From Maratus speciosus (lineage: Eukaryota > Arthropoda > Arachnida > Araneae > Salticidae), in the NCBI GenBank assembly GCA_963932465.1, contig OZ010788.1, forward strand, positions 201,068,559-201,132,558: a stretch of DNA of 64,000 nt, written 5' to 3'. The position numbers were made by a program, and so were the translations under genes. This document shows, piece by piece, positions 10,851-21,894 of the stretch. The notes under the pieces were generated by a model that worked only from the letters and a program-made list of their open reading frames with translations, did no database searches and was not told where the DNA came from. Numbering within the stretch: the first letter of the stretch is position 1; the number at the start of each line of letters is the position of its first letter.

Positions 10851-11892
10851 GGTGTGCTCAAATCCAAACGGCTTACTTTCTGACTCATTTTTAAATTCAT
10901 TTTTGCTCTCAAACACATCTGACTGGCAGGTTCTCTTATTCAGAAACTATATAATGTGCTGTATTGGTCTATGTTTTGATAAAGGCAGAATATATTTCAA
11001 AAAATACTGTCAAAGTGGGCATTTTGAACCGAATTTCCCGAACCGATAGTGCTGGAAAAAAAATGATCGTACTGAGAAAATAATTCTTTGTCAATCAAGT
11101 TCTAATTAATTGAACGAAAAATAAAAACATAGGTTGCTTATAAATTTTTCAAAAACCCACGTCAGCAACTTTCTTTTTTTTTTACTTTTAAAAATGAGCC
11201 TGAAAATGTTTCAGAATATTTCGAATTGTTGAGCATGAAAAAATAATTTTTTGAATACCGCCTTAATATGATTCTGATAAAATCAGCTCTTACAGAAAAA
11301 TGAAATTAAAAATTCATCAAAAGCGGCCAGATAAAATTGTTAAACTAGGTTTATCTCTAAGCTTGATTTAGTTTCTGTTGGTGAAATTAGTATTTAACTT
11401 CGAAATCTACCTCCGCCTGTAGACCGAGCTTTTGAGGATGGTTTTGGAACAATGGAGATATTGTATTTATTTAATTTATATTTCAATCTTTCGAAAAAAT
11501 GAGGAAAATATTGTAAAGAGAATAACTTGGAATTCTGTAATTTGAAATTACCTTTCTTTATATTCCGCATGCTCTTAATTAACTTGTTTATTATGTTCTT
11601 TATGGCCATTGTTTCTTGTGATGTCATATATCTTATTTATTTCGTTGTCTAATTGCTCCTGGGTACAGATAGGAAAAGCTCTTTTGATAGAATGCCTAAA
11701 TGCAGAAATTTTTATATTTATTACTTTTATTTATTTATTATAAATAAATAAATAAAGATATTTTAGCCGTTTTAAAATTCATTTTTATCACTTATAGCAA
11801 TTATTAAAAACTTTGATGTAAATTTTTAATGAAAATTTAGTTTTGTACCAGTTTATTATTGTTATTATCTGAGATATCTATCCGCTGAATTA
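10851..11892. other. Intergenic DNA, no feature
   Basis: Open frames at 10852-11049 (plus) and 11394-11627 (minus) carry no recognisable motif and have no splice or promoter context. I see nothing else. Confidence 0.5.
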
Positions 11893-14603
11893 AACTAGTT
11901 GGATGTGCCAATCCCAAAACTTTCTTCTATCTTATACATGTTAATATTTCAAAAAATAGTTACACATGTTAATACTTCAATATTATTAGTTCATTACTAT
12001 ACCAACTTTGATTTTCATCTTAAATTTCTGCTTCAGTCAATTAAATGAACTAAAAACGAGTTAATCTATATCATGATATTTGTTAAAATTAATAGTTTTT
12101 CCTTATTCTGTTGTTATCAGATGTTTGTGAATAGCCGGCTTAGAAGGAAGTGAGTTACCGCCTTTGCACGAGCCGCCGATGGACAATAGAACTACGAAAA
12201 ATCAAGAAAAGTATACAAAAATCGCCATCACAGAGCCCCATTACAGCGCGATATTTCCAAATTCAAGGAGGACCTGTTGACCAAAGCCAAAAACATGAAC
12301 AAAAAATTTGGTTCAATTGTATGCATATTTTATACAATTTTCGATTGTACAATAAAGAAAATGGAACAGACATCGTAATTATAGCGCACCCTTCCAGCGG
12401 AATGTTTCCAAATTCAGGGAGGACCTTCATGCCATGAACAAAAAGAAACACAAAAAAATTGGCTCAATTCTCTGCATAACTTCATACACTTTTCGATGGT
12501 ATAATATTCAAAATGGCACGAAAATCGCTATTACAGCGTCTCCTACCCGCAAATTTTTTCCAAATTAAGGAAGGACCTACTTGCCATAGCCAAGAACTTA
12601 AAATAAAAATTTGGTTCAATTCTATGCATAACTTCATACACTTTTCGATGGTACAATATGCAAAATCGCTATTACAGCGCCCCTAGTGGCAAATTTTTAC
12701 CAAATTCAGGGAGGTGCTGCTTGTCATAGCCATAAACTTAAAATAAAAATTTGGTTCAATTCTATGCATAACTTCATACACTTTTGGATGGTACAATATT
12801 CAAAATCTCTGTTACAGCGCCCCCTACCGGCGAATGTTTTCCAAATTCAGGGAGGATCTGCCTGCAAAGGCCAAAAACGTAAAATAAAAATTTGATTCAA
12901 TCCTATGCATAACTTCATACACTTTTGGATAGTACAATATTCAAAATCGCACAAAAATCGCTGTGACAGCGCCCCCTACCGTAGAATTTTTTCCAAATTC
13001 AGGGAAGACCTACCTGCCATAGCCAAAAACTTAAAATAAAAATTTGGTTCAATTCTATGCATAACTTCATACACTTTTCGATAGTAATATATTCAAAATC
13101 GCACAAAAATCGCTGTTAAAGCGCCCTCTACCGGTCGAATTTTTTTAAAATTCAGGGAGGACCTGCTTGCCATAGCCAAGAACTTAAAATAAAAATTTGA
13201 TTCAATTCTATGCATAACTTCATACACTTTTCGATGGTACAATATGCAAAATCGCTATTACAGCGCCCCCTAGTGGTAAATTTTTTCCAAATTCAGGGAG
13301 GTGCTGCTTGTCATAGCCATAAACTTAAAATAAAAATTTGGTTCAATTCTATGCATAACTTCATACGCTTTTGGATGGTACAATATTCAAAATCTCTGTT
13401 ACAGCGCCCCCTACCGGCGAATGTTTTCCAAATTCAGGGAGGATCTGCCTGCAAAGGCCAAAAATTTAAAATAAAAATTTGGTTCAATTCTATGCATAAC
13501 TTCATACACTTTTGGATAGTACAATATTCAAAATCGCACAAAAATCGCTGTGACAGCGCCCCCTACCGTAGAATTTTTTCTAAATTCAGGGTAGACCTAC
13601 CTGCCATAGCCAAAAACTTAAAATAAAAATTTGGTTCAATTCTATGCATAACTTCATACACTTTTCGATGGTACAATATTCAAAATCGCACAAAAATCGC
13701 TGTTAAAGCGCCCTCTACCGGCGAATTTTTTCCAAATTCAAGGAGGACCTACCTGCCATATCCAAAAACTTAAAATAAAAATTTGGTTCAATTCTATGCA
13801 TAACTTCATATACTTTTAGATGGTACAATATTCAAAATCGCACAAAAATCGCTGTTAAAGCGCCCTCTACCGGCGAATTTTTTCCAAATTCAAGGAGGAC
13901 CTACCTGCCATATCCAAAAACTTAAAATAAAAATTTGGTTCAATTCTATGCATAACTTCATATACTTTTAGATGGTACAATATTCAAAATCGCACAAAAA
14001 TCGATGTTACAGCGCCCTCACCGGCGAATTTTTTCCAAATTCAGGGAGGACCTACCTGCCATATCCAAAAACTTAAAATAAAAATTTGGTTCAATTCTAT
14101 GCATAACTTCATATACTTTTGGATGGTACAATATTCAAAATCGCACAAAAATCGCTGTTACAGCGCCCCCTACCGGCGAATATTTTCCAAATTCAGGGAG
14201 GACCTACCTGCCATATCCAAAAACTTAAAATAAAAATTTGGTTCAATTCTATGCATAACTTCACATACTTTTGGATGGTACAATATTCAAAATCGCACAA
14301 AAATCGCTATAACAGCGCCCCTACCGGCGAATTTTTTCCAAATTCAGGGAGGATCTGCTTAGCATAGCCAAAAACTTAACATAAAAATTTGGTTCAATTC
14401 TATGCATAACTTCATACACTTTTTGATGGTACAATGGCGACAGACACACGGACACACGGACACACGGACAGACAGACATTTTCTATAAACATGTTTTTTG
14501 TGATCTCTGACCCCCTAAAACATGTAAATCCGTCGAAAACCAGAAGTCGAAAAAAATTTCGATTACAATACTTTCTTCTATTGAAGATAGAAGAAAGTAA
14601 AAA
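11893..14603 (+). mobile_element. Helentron-like non-autonomous element, copy B
   Basis: It starts AACTAGTTGGATGTGCCAAT, has subterminal ACTTTCTTCTATC (11919-11931), and ends with a 12-bp-stem hairpin at 14570-14598 (ACTTTCTTCTAT / ATAGAAGAAAGT) followed by AAAA. The right arm extended by one base is the exact complement of the 5' subterminal motif. Between lie a leader shared with copies C and D (ATGTTAATACTTC, AACTAAAAACGAG, AGCCGGC), about 14 satellite units, a GACAGACAGACA tract (14466-14477) and the conserved tail. The 2.7-kb length reflects satellite expansion. No helicase or endonuclease is encoded. Confidence 0.82.
12455..14430 (+). repeat. ~150-bp satellite inside Helentron-like copy B
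   Basis: TTCAATTCTATGCATAACTT recurs every 138-154 bp from about 12,460 to 14,393 (about 14 units). Each unit also has ACAGCGCCCCCTACCGGCGA, TTTTTTCCAAATTCAGGGAG and TAGCCAAAAACTTAAAATAA. Near-identical neighbours around 13,690-14,000 suggest recent unit duplication. The unit length lets frames of up to 138 codons run through; they show no codon constraint and should not be called proteins. Confidence 0.93.
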
Positions 14604-14898
14604 TGGATGCCCATTTTTATAAATAAAGGTCTTTGAAGAAATAAAACTAATAAGTAGGAAAAATATTCTGAAAATTAGAACACATGGAAAATTTAAAAGT
14701 ATATAAATCCCACTTTTGACTCTTTGTTTGAATTCCTTAAATCAAATTAGCCTAGAAATTATATAATTTAAGCATTTTTTCTTAAATCATAGAGTTAGAA
14801 AATTTTATTGATGGTTGAAAGGTTATTTTAGATCCTTGGATAAAATCATCTCAGAAAAATACATATTTTATTTTATTTTATTTATTTATATATATATA
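14604..14898. other. Spacer between inverted Helentron-like copies
   Basis: This ~295-bp AT-rich stretch separates the two facing 3' hairpins. No gene is seen. It forms the loop of the 4.6-kb imperfect palindrome. Confidence 0.6.
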
Positions 14899-15020
14899 TT
14901 TTTACTTTCTTCTATCTTCAATAGAAGAAAGTATTGTAATCGAAATTTTTTTCGACTTCCGGTTTTCGACGGATTTGCATGTTTTAGGGGTCAGAGATTC
15001 CAAAAAACATGTTTATAGAA

Positions 15021-15126
15021 AATGTCTGTCTGTCTGCGTGTCCGTCTGTCCGTCCGTCCGTCTGTCCGTCTGTCCGTCCGTCCGTCTGTCCGTCTGTCCG
15101 TCCGTCCGTCTGTCCGTCTGTCTGTC
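15021..15126 (+). repeat. GTCC/GTCT microsatellite
   Basis: Tetramer tract of mixed GTCC and GTCT units in copy C, next to the conserved tail. Shorter equivalents occur at the same place in copies B (14440-14477) and D (17955-18006), so the tract is a fixed component of the family. Confidence 0.95.
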
Positions 15127-15129
15127 GCC

Positions 15130-16200
15130 ATTGTACCATCAAAAAGTGTATGAAGTTATGTATAGAATTAAACCAAAATTTTATTATAAGTTTTTGGGTA
15201 TGGCAAGCAGGTCCTCCCGGAATTTGGAAAAAATTCGCCGGTAGGGGGCGCTGTAATAGCGATTTTTGTGCGATTTTGAATATTGTACCGTCCAAAATTG
15301 TATGAAGTTATGCATAGAATTAAACCAAATTTTTATTTTAAGTTTTTGGCTATGCCAAGCAGGTCCTCCCTGAATTTGGAAAAAATTCGCCGGTAGGGGG
15401 CGCTGTAATAGCGATTTTTGTGCGATTTTGAATATTGTACCGTCCAAAAGTGTATGAAGTTATGCATAGAATTAAACCAAATTTTTATTTTAAGTTTTTG
15501 GATATGGCAAGCAGGTTCTCCATGAATTTGCAAAAAATTCGCCGTTAGGGGGCGCTGTAATAGCGATTTTTGTGCGATTTTGAATATTGCACCATCGAAA
15601 AGTGTATGAAGTTATGCATAGAATTGAACCAAAAAAAAATTTAAGTTCTTGGCTATGGCAAGGAGGTCCTCCCTTAATTTGTAAAAAAATCGCTCGTAGA
15701 GGGCGCTGTAATAGCGATTTTTGTACAATTTTTGTGCCATTTTGAATATTGTACCGCCGAAAAGTGTATGAAGTTATGCATAGAATTGAACCAAATTTTA
15801 TGTGGTTATTTTTGGTCATGTCACGAAGGTCCTCCCTGAATTTGGAAAAATTCTGCCGGAAGGGGGCACTATAATTGCGATGTCTGTACCATTTTCATTA
15901 TTGTACCATCGAAAAGTGTATGAAGTTATCCATATAATTGGACCAAATTTTTTGTGCATGTTTCTGGCTATGGCAAACAAGTCCTCCCTGAACTTGAAAA
16001 AATTCCGAAAGAAGTGGGCGCTATAATTCCGATCTCTGTGCCATTTTCATTATCGTACCATCGAACAGCGTATAAAATTATGCATACAATTGAACCAAAA
16101 TGTTTGTGCTTGTTTTTGGCTTTGGCCAAGAGGCTCTCCTTGAATTTGGAAATATTGCGCGGTAAAGGGGCTCCATGCTAGCGATTTTTCTATACTTTTC
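15130..16200 (-). repeat. ~150-bp satellite inside Helentron-like copy C
   Basis: About eight units, reverse complement of those in copy B (AAGTTATGCATAGAATT, CCGGTAGGGGGCGCTGTAAT). Units become more diverged toward the 5' end of the element (right), as they do in copies B and D. Confidence 0.9.
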
Positions 16201-16513
16201 TTGATTTTTCGTAGTTCTATTGTGCATCGGCGGCTCATGCAGCGGCGGGAACTCGCTTCCTGCTATGCCGGCTATTCGCAAACAGCTGATAACGACAGAA
16301 TAATGAAAAATTAATAATTTTAACAAATATCATGATATAGATTAACTCGTTTTTAGTCCGTTTAATTGACTTGAGCAGAAATTTAAGATGAAAATCAAAG
16401 TTGGTATAGTATTGAACTAATAATATTGAAGTATTAACATGTGTAACTAGGTTTTGAAATATTAAGATGTATAAGATAGAAGAAAGTTTTGGGATTGGCA
16501 CATCCAACTAGTT

Positions 16514-16850
16514 AACTTTCATACGGTTAGAAATGTTCAAAATTTGATGATGCTAATGTTAAATTCACATCAAAAACTTCTATTTATATCTTCCCAAAAA
16601 TCATCCATTTGAAATGTTTCTTTTGTAAAGCTTTACAATAAATGGACCTAAGTATAATCTATGCATTTATATATATTATAAAGAATATTAATAAATTCAT
16701 ATTCAAATAAAAAGAAAACTGCCCAGCAAAATTGATGGCATTGAGCTCATAGGGTAGTTACACTAATTGTATAATATACTCTTATGTCAAAGAATAATGC
16801 CCCTCAAAAAATAAAGAAATCGACAAAAAAAAAACTATTTATATAAATTA
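16514..16850. other. AT-rich intergenic DNA, no feature
   Basis: No gene or repeat supported. Confidence 0.5.
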
Positions 16851-16854
16851 AGTA

Positions 16855-17275
16855 ATGGAGGATTAGCTCCCTCATTTCCCCCTTTATACTTAACCAATGA
16901 ACCTCCAAATCTAATCAGGAAAGTGTCTTATCAGAATAAACTGGTATACCAAATGTGAAGCAAGTCGGATAATTCTGCATGAAAAACCCAGTTATCTAAA
17001 ATAAGGGGAAGATTAACCCCTCCCCTTTATACTTAACAAATGTATCTCCAAATCTAAAAAGGGAAGTGCCTTATCAGAATAAACCGGTATACCAAATTTG
17101 AAGCAAATTGGATAAGTTTGCATGAAAAACCCATTTACATCTAAATTAGGGGATTAGCTCCCCGATCCCCACTTTATACTTAACCAATGAAACCCCAAAA
17201 CTAAGCAGAGACGCGTCTTATCAGAATGAACCTATATCCAAAATTTGAAGCAAATCGGATATTTCTGTCAAGAGT
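16855..17275 (+). repeat. Tandem repeat, three units of about 145 bp
   Basis: TTATCAGAATAAACTGGTAT or a close variant recurs near 16929, 17071 and 17219, each followed by CCAAATTTGAAGCAAAT and CATGAAAAACCCA and preceded by AGCTCCC and TTTATACTTAAC. The last unit runs into GAGTTATCGCG. This resembles the internal satellites of Helentron-like elements, but no ends were identified. Confidence 0.8.
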
Positions 17276-17289
17276 TATCGCGCTATATT

Positions 17290-17510
17290 CATACATACGT
17301 ATGTACAGTCGGGGGGGGGGGGGAGGAAGTAAACACCCGCTAGTAAGTCTTCAACGAATTATCATAGAAGACAGTTACAAGTACCAAACGATTGCAAATA
17401 AAGTCTACATTGAAATGATGCATACAAAATTTTCTTAGGGGGCCATCTACATATCAAAGCGAACCCAAACATTGCTTTTTTCAATAACAATACCCAAGTT
17501 TGACACTATA
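17290..17510 (+). repeat. Dispersed repeat, plus copy (minus copy at 20570-20780)
   Basis: GTATGTACAGTC, GTAAACACC, ATAGAAGACAGTTAC, GTACCAAACGATTG, GGCCATCTACATATCAAA and TTTTTCAATAACAATACCCA match the reverse complement of 20570-20780 in order. A poly-G or GAA run occupies the same internal spot. Probably a fragment of a transposon. Confidence 0.75.
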
Positions 17511-17828
17511 CATACATTCTGCACTCTTCAATTAGTCTAAATCCAAATTTTCATGAAATTCCTACGATTAGTTCCCGAGATATTAATTATTTAATAATGA
17601 GCCTATTTTAGGGACTGTATCCAAATTGAAGTTCGATACGCGATTGTTGATATGCTACAGAATGTTTATGTCACTTCTATTAATGTATTATTTCTTGCCA
17701 ATATGACCATTTCACTCACTTAACATATTTCAACTATTACCAGGCCAAATATTTCAATAAAATGAGTAAAATATATTTTTTTCAAATTACGCTTTTCTGC
17801 ACATCATAGATGGCCCATCGTTTTCACG
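17511..17828. other. Intergenic DNA next to dispersed repeat
   Basis: Contains TTCATGAAATTCCTACGATT and TAGTTCCCGAGATATT, wording like the Helentron-type internal repeats (AGTTCTTGAGATAGAG in copy A). It may be the decayed remainder of such an element. Confidence 0.4.
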
Positions 17829-19193
17829 TTTTTACTTTCTTCTATCTTCAATAGAAGAAAGTATTGTAATCGAAATTTTTTTCGACTTCCGGTTTTCGAC
17901 GGATTTACACGTTTTAGGGGTCATAGATCCCAAAAACATGTTTATAGAAAATGTCTGTCTGTCCGTGTGTCCGTGTGTCCGTCTGTCCGTGTGTCCGTCT
18001 GTCTGTCGCCATTGTACCATCAAAAAGTGCATGAAGTTATGCATAGAATTGAACCAAATTGTTATTTTAAGTTTTTGGCTATGGCAAGCAGATCCTCCCT
18101 GATTTTGGAAAAAATTCGCCGGTAGGGGGCGCTGTAATAGCGATTTTTGTGCCATTTTGAATGTTGTACCATCCAAAAGTATATGAAGTTATAAATAGAA
18201 TTGAACCAAATTTTTATTTTAAGTTTTTGGATATGGTAGGTAGGTCCTCCCTGAATTTGGAAAAAATTCGTCGGTAGGGGGCGCTGTAACAGCGATTTTT
18301 GTGCGATTTTGAATATTGTACCATCCAAAAGTGTATGAAGTTATGCATAGCATTGAACCAAATTTTTATTTTTTTAAGTTCTTGGCTTTGGCAAGCAGAT
18401 CCTCCCTGAATTTGGAAAACATTCCCCGGTAGGGGGCGCTGTAACAGCGATTTTTGTGCGAAATATTGTACCATCTAAAAGTGCATGAAGTTATGCATAG
18501 AATCGAACCAAATTTTTATTTTAAGTTTATGGCTATGACAAGCAGGTCCTCCCTGAATTTGGAAAGAATTCACCGCTAGGGACGCTGTAATAGCGATTTT
18601 GCATATTGTACCATCGAAAAGTGTATGAAGTTATGCATAGAATTGAACCAAATTTTTATTTTAAGTTCTTGACTATGGCAAGCAGGTCCTTCCTTAATTT
18701 GGAAAAAAATCGCCGGCAGGGCTTGCTGTAATAGCGATTTTTGTGCCATTTTGAATGTTGTACCATCGAAAAGTGTATGAAGTTATGCATAGAATTGAGC
18801 CAAATTTTTTGTGTTTCTTTTTGGTCATGGCATGAAAGTCCTCCCTGAATTTGGAAAAATTCCGCTGGAAAGGGGCGCTATGATTACGATGTCTGTACCA
18901 TTTTCTTTATTGTACAATCGTAAAGTATATAAAATAATTCATACAATTGAACCAAATTTTTTATGCATGTTTTTGGCTTTGGCCAACAGGTCCTCCTTGA
19001 ATTCGGAAATATCGCGGTTAACTCGTTTTTAGTTCATTTAATTGACTGAAGCAGAAATTTAAGATGAAAATCAAAGTTGGTATCGTAATGAACTAATAAT
19101 ATTGATGTATTAACATGTGTAACTAACTAGTTTTTGAAATATCAAGATGTATAAGATAGAAGAAAGTTTTGGGATTGGCACATCCAACTAGTT
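17829..19193 (-). mobile_element. Helentron-like non-autonomous element, copy D
   Basis: The hairpin end is at 17834-17862, the subterminal motif near 19155-19167, and the AACTAGT end at 19187-19193 (minus strand). It has about seven ~150-bp satellite units and a GTCC/GTGT tract. Near 19015-19030 the leader is shortened relative to copies B and C: the satellite passes directly into AACTCGTTTTTAGTTC. Confidence 0.82.
18010..19010 (-). repeat. ~150-bp satellite inside Helentron-like copy D
   Basis: About seven units with CGGTAGGGGGCGCTGTAA and TGAAGTTATGCATAGAATTG, in the same orientation as copy C. Internal unit-to-unit differences resemble those between copies. Confidence 0.9.
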
Positions 19194-19339
19194 TAATGAT
19201 AATTCGAAAACTACTTGAAAGAAATATAAGGAAATTTTTCCAGAGCGAAGCATTCGCCTTGCATACAATATTTCAAATGAAAATCAAATTTCAAATTATT
19301 TTTGCTTAAAAGGCGCAAAGGCCAACCTTGTGAAAAATA

Positions 19340-19410
19340 TTCCATGCCGGGAATCGAACCCGGGCCATCAGTATAGCGCACTGACGTTCTACCGACTAAA
19401 CCACTTGGAA
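19340..19410 (-). pseudogene. tRNA-like head of SINE, inverted copy
   Basis: A 71-nt cloverleaf can be drawn: acceptor TTCCAAG with CATGGAA (one mismatch), box A TGGTTTAGTCGG, an anticodon stem TCAGT/ACTGA with loop GCGCTAT, and box B GGTTCGATTCC. Position 33 is C where tRNAs need U, so a working tRNA is unlikely; the pol III promoter boxes are intact. Confidence 0.7.
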
Positions 19411-19439
19411 CGATACACAGCTCGGAAAATTTCTCACTA

Positions 19440-19473
19440 TACTGATGGCCCGGGTTCGAGTCCCGGCTTGGAA
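19440..19473 (+). pseudogene. 3' half of tRNA-like head, truncated
   Basis: Only the anticodon-stem end, box B (GGTTCGAGTCC) and acceptor 3' strand remain before the shared SINE tail. Confidence 0.6.
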
Positions 19474-19729
19474 TCTTTTTCACTATGTTGGCCTTTGCGC
19501 CTTTTAAACAATTACTTTGAAATTTGATTTTCATTTGAAATATTGTATGCAAGGCGAATGTTTCTCTCTGGAATAATTTCCATGTATTAATATAGTTTCT
19601 ATGGATGCTGAATTTAATTATGATTCGTGTTAGCCCCAGGTCGGTGGCTCACCGTAAATATTCCATCTTGTGCTGCGTTTGTAGCCTTGCCAACATATAA
19701 TAGTGAGAAATTTTCCGAGCTGTGTATCG

Positions 19730-19800
19730 TTCCAAGTGGTTTAGTCGGTAGAACGTCAATGCGCTATACTGATGGCCCGGGTTCGAGTCCCGGCATGGAA
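19730..19800 (+). pseudogene. tRNA-like head of SINE
   Basis: Same 71-nt layout as the inverted copy. The anticodon stem is weakened (TCAAT against ACTGA). Box A TGGTTTAGTCGG and box B GGTTCGAGTCC are intact. Confidence 0.7.
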
Positions 19801-20056
19801 TATTTTTCACAAGGTTGGCCTTTGCGCCTTTTAAGCAAAAATAATTTGAAATTTGATTTTCATTTTAAATATTGTATGCAAGGCGAATGCTTCTCTCTGG
19901 AAAAATTTCCAAATATTAATATAGATTCAATCGATGCTGGATTTAATTAAGTGTCTGTGTTTGCCCCATGTTGGTGGCTCACGGAAATATTCCATCTTGT
20001 GCTGCGTTTGTAGCCTTGCCAACCTGTAATAGTGAGAATTTCCAGGCTGGGTGTCG

Positions 20057-20127
20057 TTCCATGTGGTTTAGTCGGTAGAACGTCAGTGCGCTATACTGAT
20101 GGCCCGGGTTCGATTTCCGGCATGGAA
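20057..20127 (+). pseudogene. tRNA-like head of SINE, fully paired acceptor
   Basis: The acceptor TTCCATG pairs perfectly with CATGGAA and the anticodon stem TCAGT/ACTGA is intact. The loop GCGCTAT again lacks U33, and the T-arm has one change (TTCGATTTCC). Best-preserved fold of the group. Confidence 0.7.
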
Positions 20128-20200
20128 TATTTTTCACAAGGTTGGCCTTTGCGCCTTTTAAGCAAAAATAATTTGAAATTTGATTTTCATTTGAAATACT

Positions 20201-20569
20201 TGAAAGAAAAATTTGAAATTCAGAATTCCTATAAATCAGGGCATAATAAATATAAATCCATCAAAGAAATTGTAGGTTGCAAGTAATTTTTTTTTTCGAA
20301 TATTAATTTCATAATTCATATTGTAAAAATTTTTAAATTACAATTTCAATGCATTTATGCTTGGGCCTTTTATGTTTTTTATAACCACACATAAAATTAT
20401 CACATTAGGGTTATAATTTCAGGAGATATTAATAAAAATATGAAAATGTTATTTAACGTTAGAAGTTCTAAATTTTAAAAATTTATAATTAAAAAACTTA
20501 TTATCCAAATGAATAGAAATTTCGTTTCTAGGCAATGTTTGAACCGCACATTTAAAATACATTGTCAAA
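20201..20569. other. AT-rich intergenic DNA, no feature
   Basis: No gene or repeat supported. Confidence 0.5.
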
Positions 20570-20780
20570 ATTGGGTGTTGCTATTGAAAAAAAAAACAAA
20601 GTTTGGACTGGTTTTGATTTGTAGATGGTCCTCTAAGCAAATTTTACATACATCAACTTTATTTCCAATCCTTTAGTACCAGTAACTCTCTTCTATTACA
20701 ATTAGTTGCAGAGTTAGTAGGAGGTGTTTACTTTTTTTTTCTTCTTCTTCTTCTTTCCATGACTGTACGTGTACATACAG
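20570..20780 (-). repeat. Dispersed repeat, minus copy (plus copy at 17290-17510)
   Basis: Reverse complement of 17290-17510; see that entry. Here the internal run is CTT/GAA rather than poly-G. Confidence 0.75.
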
Positions 20781-21412
20781 AACCTGCGGGCACATTAGCT
20801 CCAGGGCTTTGATAGCCTGTGAGCTAAAAATTTATGAACTATGACTTACATTATTATTTACATAAGCAGAATCAGCTTCATCGAAAACATGGCTATATCC
20901 TTTTACAATTGTTTCTTATTATTATTTTTTAAGTTGCAGCAAAAGTTTACCTTCGATGGTATAAGGACTAAGGAGATAACTTCCTTTATCGTTTGATCAC
21001 AGAAGAATAAATCTTAGTAATTACCGGGAAATTTTCGCAGAATTGTCTTTTACATGTTATTTATTTCATATTTTAAAATATTCTAAAATTTTCCCGGTGA
21101 TTAATTGAGTGTTCAGGATCCTTTTCCCGTAACAACATAATTTTATTTTCTAAATTTATGTATAAACCCCTAGCAATTTTTTTTTCTTTGATAACTCGAT
21201 GAAATTTTAATAAAGTGCATAAACTATATAAATTGACCTAGAGAACGCACATAAAATGTCAAAAGTGGGTGTTAACAATTGAGAAATAAGTTGATGCAAG
21301 TTTTAACATGTAGACAGCTTCATAAGCATCATTTATGCATAGAATTAAATAGTAGGCATTATTTCTAGTTAATTGTAATCGAAGTTATAATATATACAAC
21401 TCTATTGTAAAG
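20781..21412. other. Intergenic DNA, no feature
   Basis: AT-rich with no supported gene. Confidence 0.45.
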
Positions 21413-21827
21413 AGCATATTGTTATATGGAGCAGAAAGATGGAGAATTATGGAGACAGAAAGAAAGAGATTAGCGGCAGTAGAAATGGACGCCCTAAGTA
21501 GATCATGCAGGATATCAAGAATAGAAAGAATAAGAAATGACAGAATCAAGGAAATGATGAAAATAACGGGAACCATATTAGATGATATTAAAAAAAAGCA
21601 ATTAATCTGGTATGGTCATGTCAACAGAATGAATGATGAAAGACTACCCAAAATCACATTCAATTATGAAACAAACAAACAAAAAAAAGAAACGGGGAAG
21701 ACTACGAAAGAACTGGATGGATGATATTTCAAAGGCAATGAGGGATAGAGGTCTGGAAAAGGAATGGACCCTAGACCGGAAAAAATGGAAAAAGACTCTT
21801 GTAGATTCTTCGGATGGTGGCATCTGA
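21413..21827 (+). pseudogene. LINE ORF2 C-terminal fragment (CR1/RTE-like)
   Basis: Last ~135 codons of a non-LTR retrotransposon polyprotein, after the reverse transcriptase. Frame 1 (21419-21724) reads LYGAERWRIME, then MDALSRSCRISRI and IWYGHVNRMNDERLPK. A shift near 21,685 moves the reading to the 21633-21827 frame, giving KRGRLRKNWMDDISKAM and LDRKKWKKTL before the stop. Family proteins show ALYGSE, the W-GHV-RM motif and GRPRK-W-DD in this order. The piece is 5'-truncated, as usual for LINEs, and is followed by a TA run that may be its microsatellite tail. Confidence 0.85.
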
Positions 21828-21842
21828 CGCCATAAACCGAGT

Positions 21843-21867
21843 TTATATATATATATATATATATACT
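21843..21867 (+). repeat. TA microsatellite
   Basis: About 12 TA units directly 3' of the LINE fragment, possibly its tail. Confidence 0.85.
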
Positions 21868-21894
21868 AGGGGACTCTACCCCCCGCAAGCTACG

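Larger units (their letters stand above)
14899..16513 (-). mobile_element. Helentron-like non-autonomous element, copy C
   Basis: Minus-strand orientation: the hairpin end lies at 14904-14932 and the AACTAGT start at 16507-16513, with the subterminal motif at 16475-16487. It carries about eight units of the same ~150-bp satellite and a 105-bp GTCC/GTCT tract. The leader near 16190-16300 (GCGGCTCATG, TATGCCGGCTATTCG) matches copy B at 12130-12180. Confidence 0.82.
19204..20200 (+). repeat. tRNA-derived SINE-like repeat cluster, tandem and inverted
   Basis: One unit is inverted (19212-19420), immediately followed by a 5'-truncated forward unit (19437-19585), then two forward units spaced 327 bp (tRNA parts at 19730 and 20057). 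Each has a tRNA-like head and a shared tail (CACAAGGTTGGCCTTTGCGC, AATTTGAAATTTGATTTTCA, TTGTATGCAAGGCGAATG). The tandem units also share the upstream sequence CCATCTTGTGCTGCGTTTGT. The 19212-19585 part is a palindrome able to fold. SINE identity is inferred from the tRNA head plus unrelated tail; no poly-A or microsatellite tail is visible. Confidence 0.75.

Noticed and set aside
12150..14367. Plus-strand open frames of 62-138 codons in the satellite array
   Set aside because: They repeat the same translated unit and exist only because the ~150-bp period keeps frame; no codon bias, and neighbours shift frame freely.
14984..18474. Minus-strand frames of 60-114 codons, some rich in TDGQTDG
   Set aside because: Readings of the same satellite and of the GTCC/GTCT tract in the inverted copies.
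19340..20127. Functional tRNA genes
   Set aside because: Good cloverleaf and pol III boxes, but no U33 in the anticodon loop, several mismatched copies and a shared non-tRNA tail; a SINE-like origin fits better.
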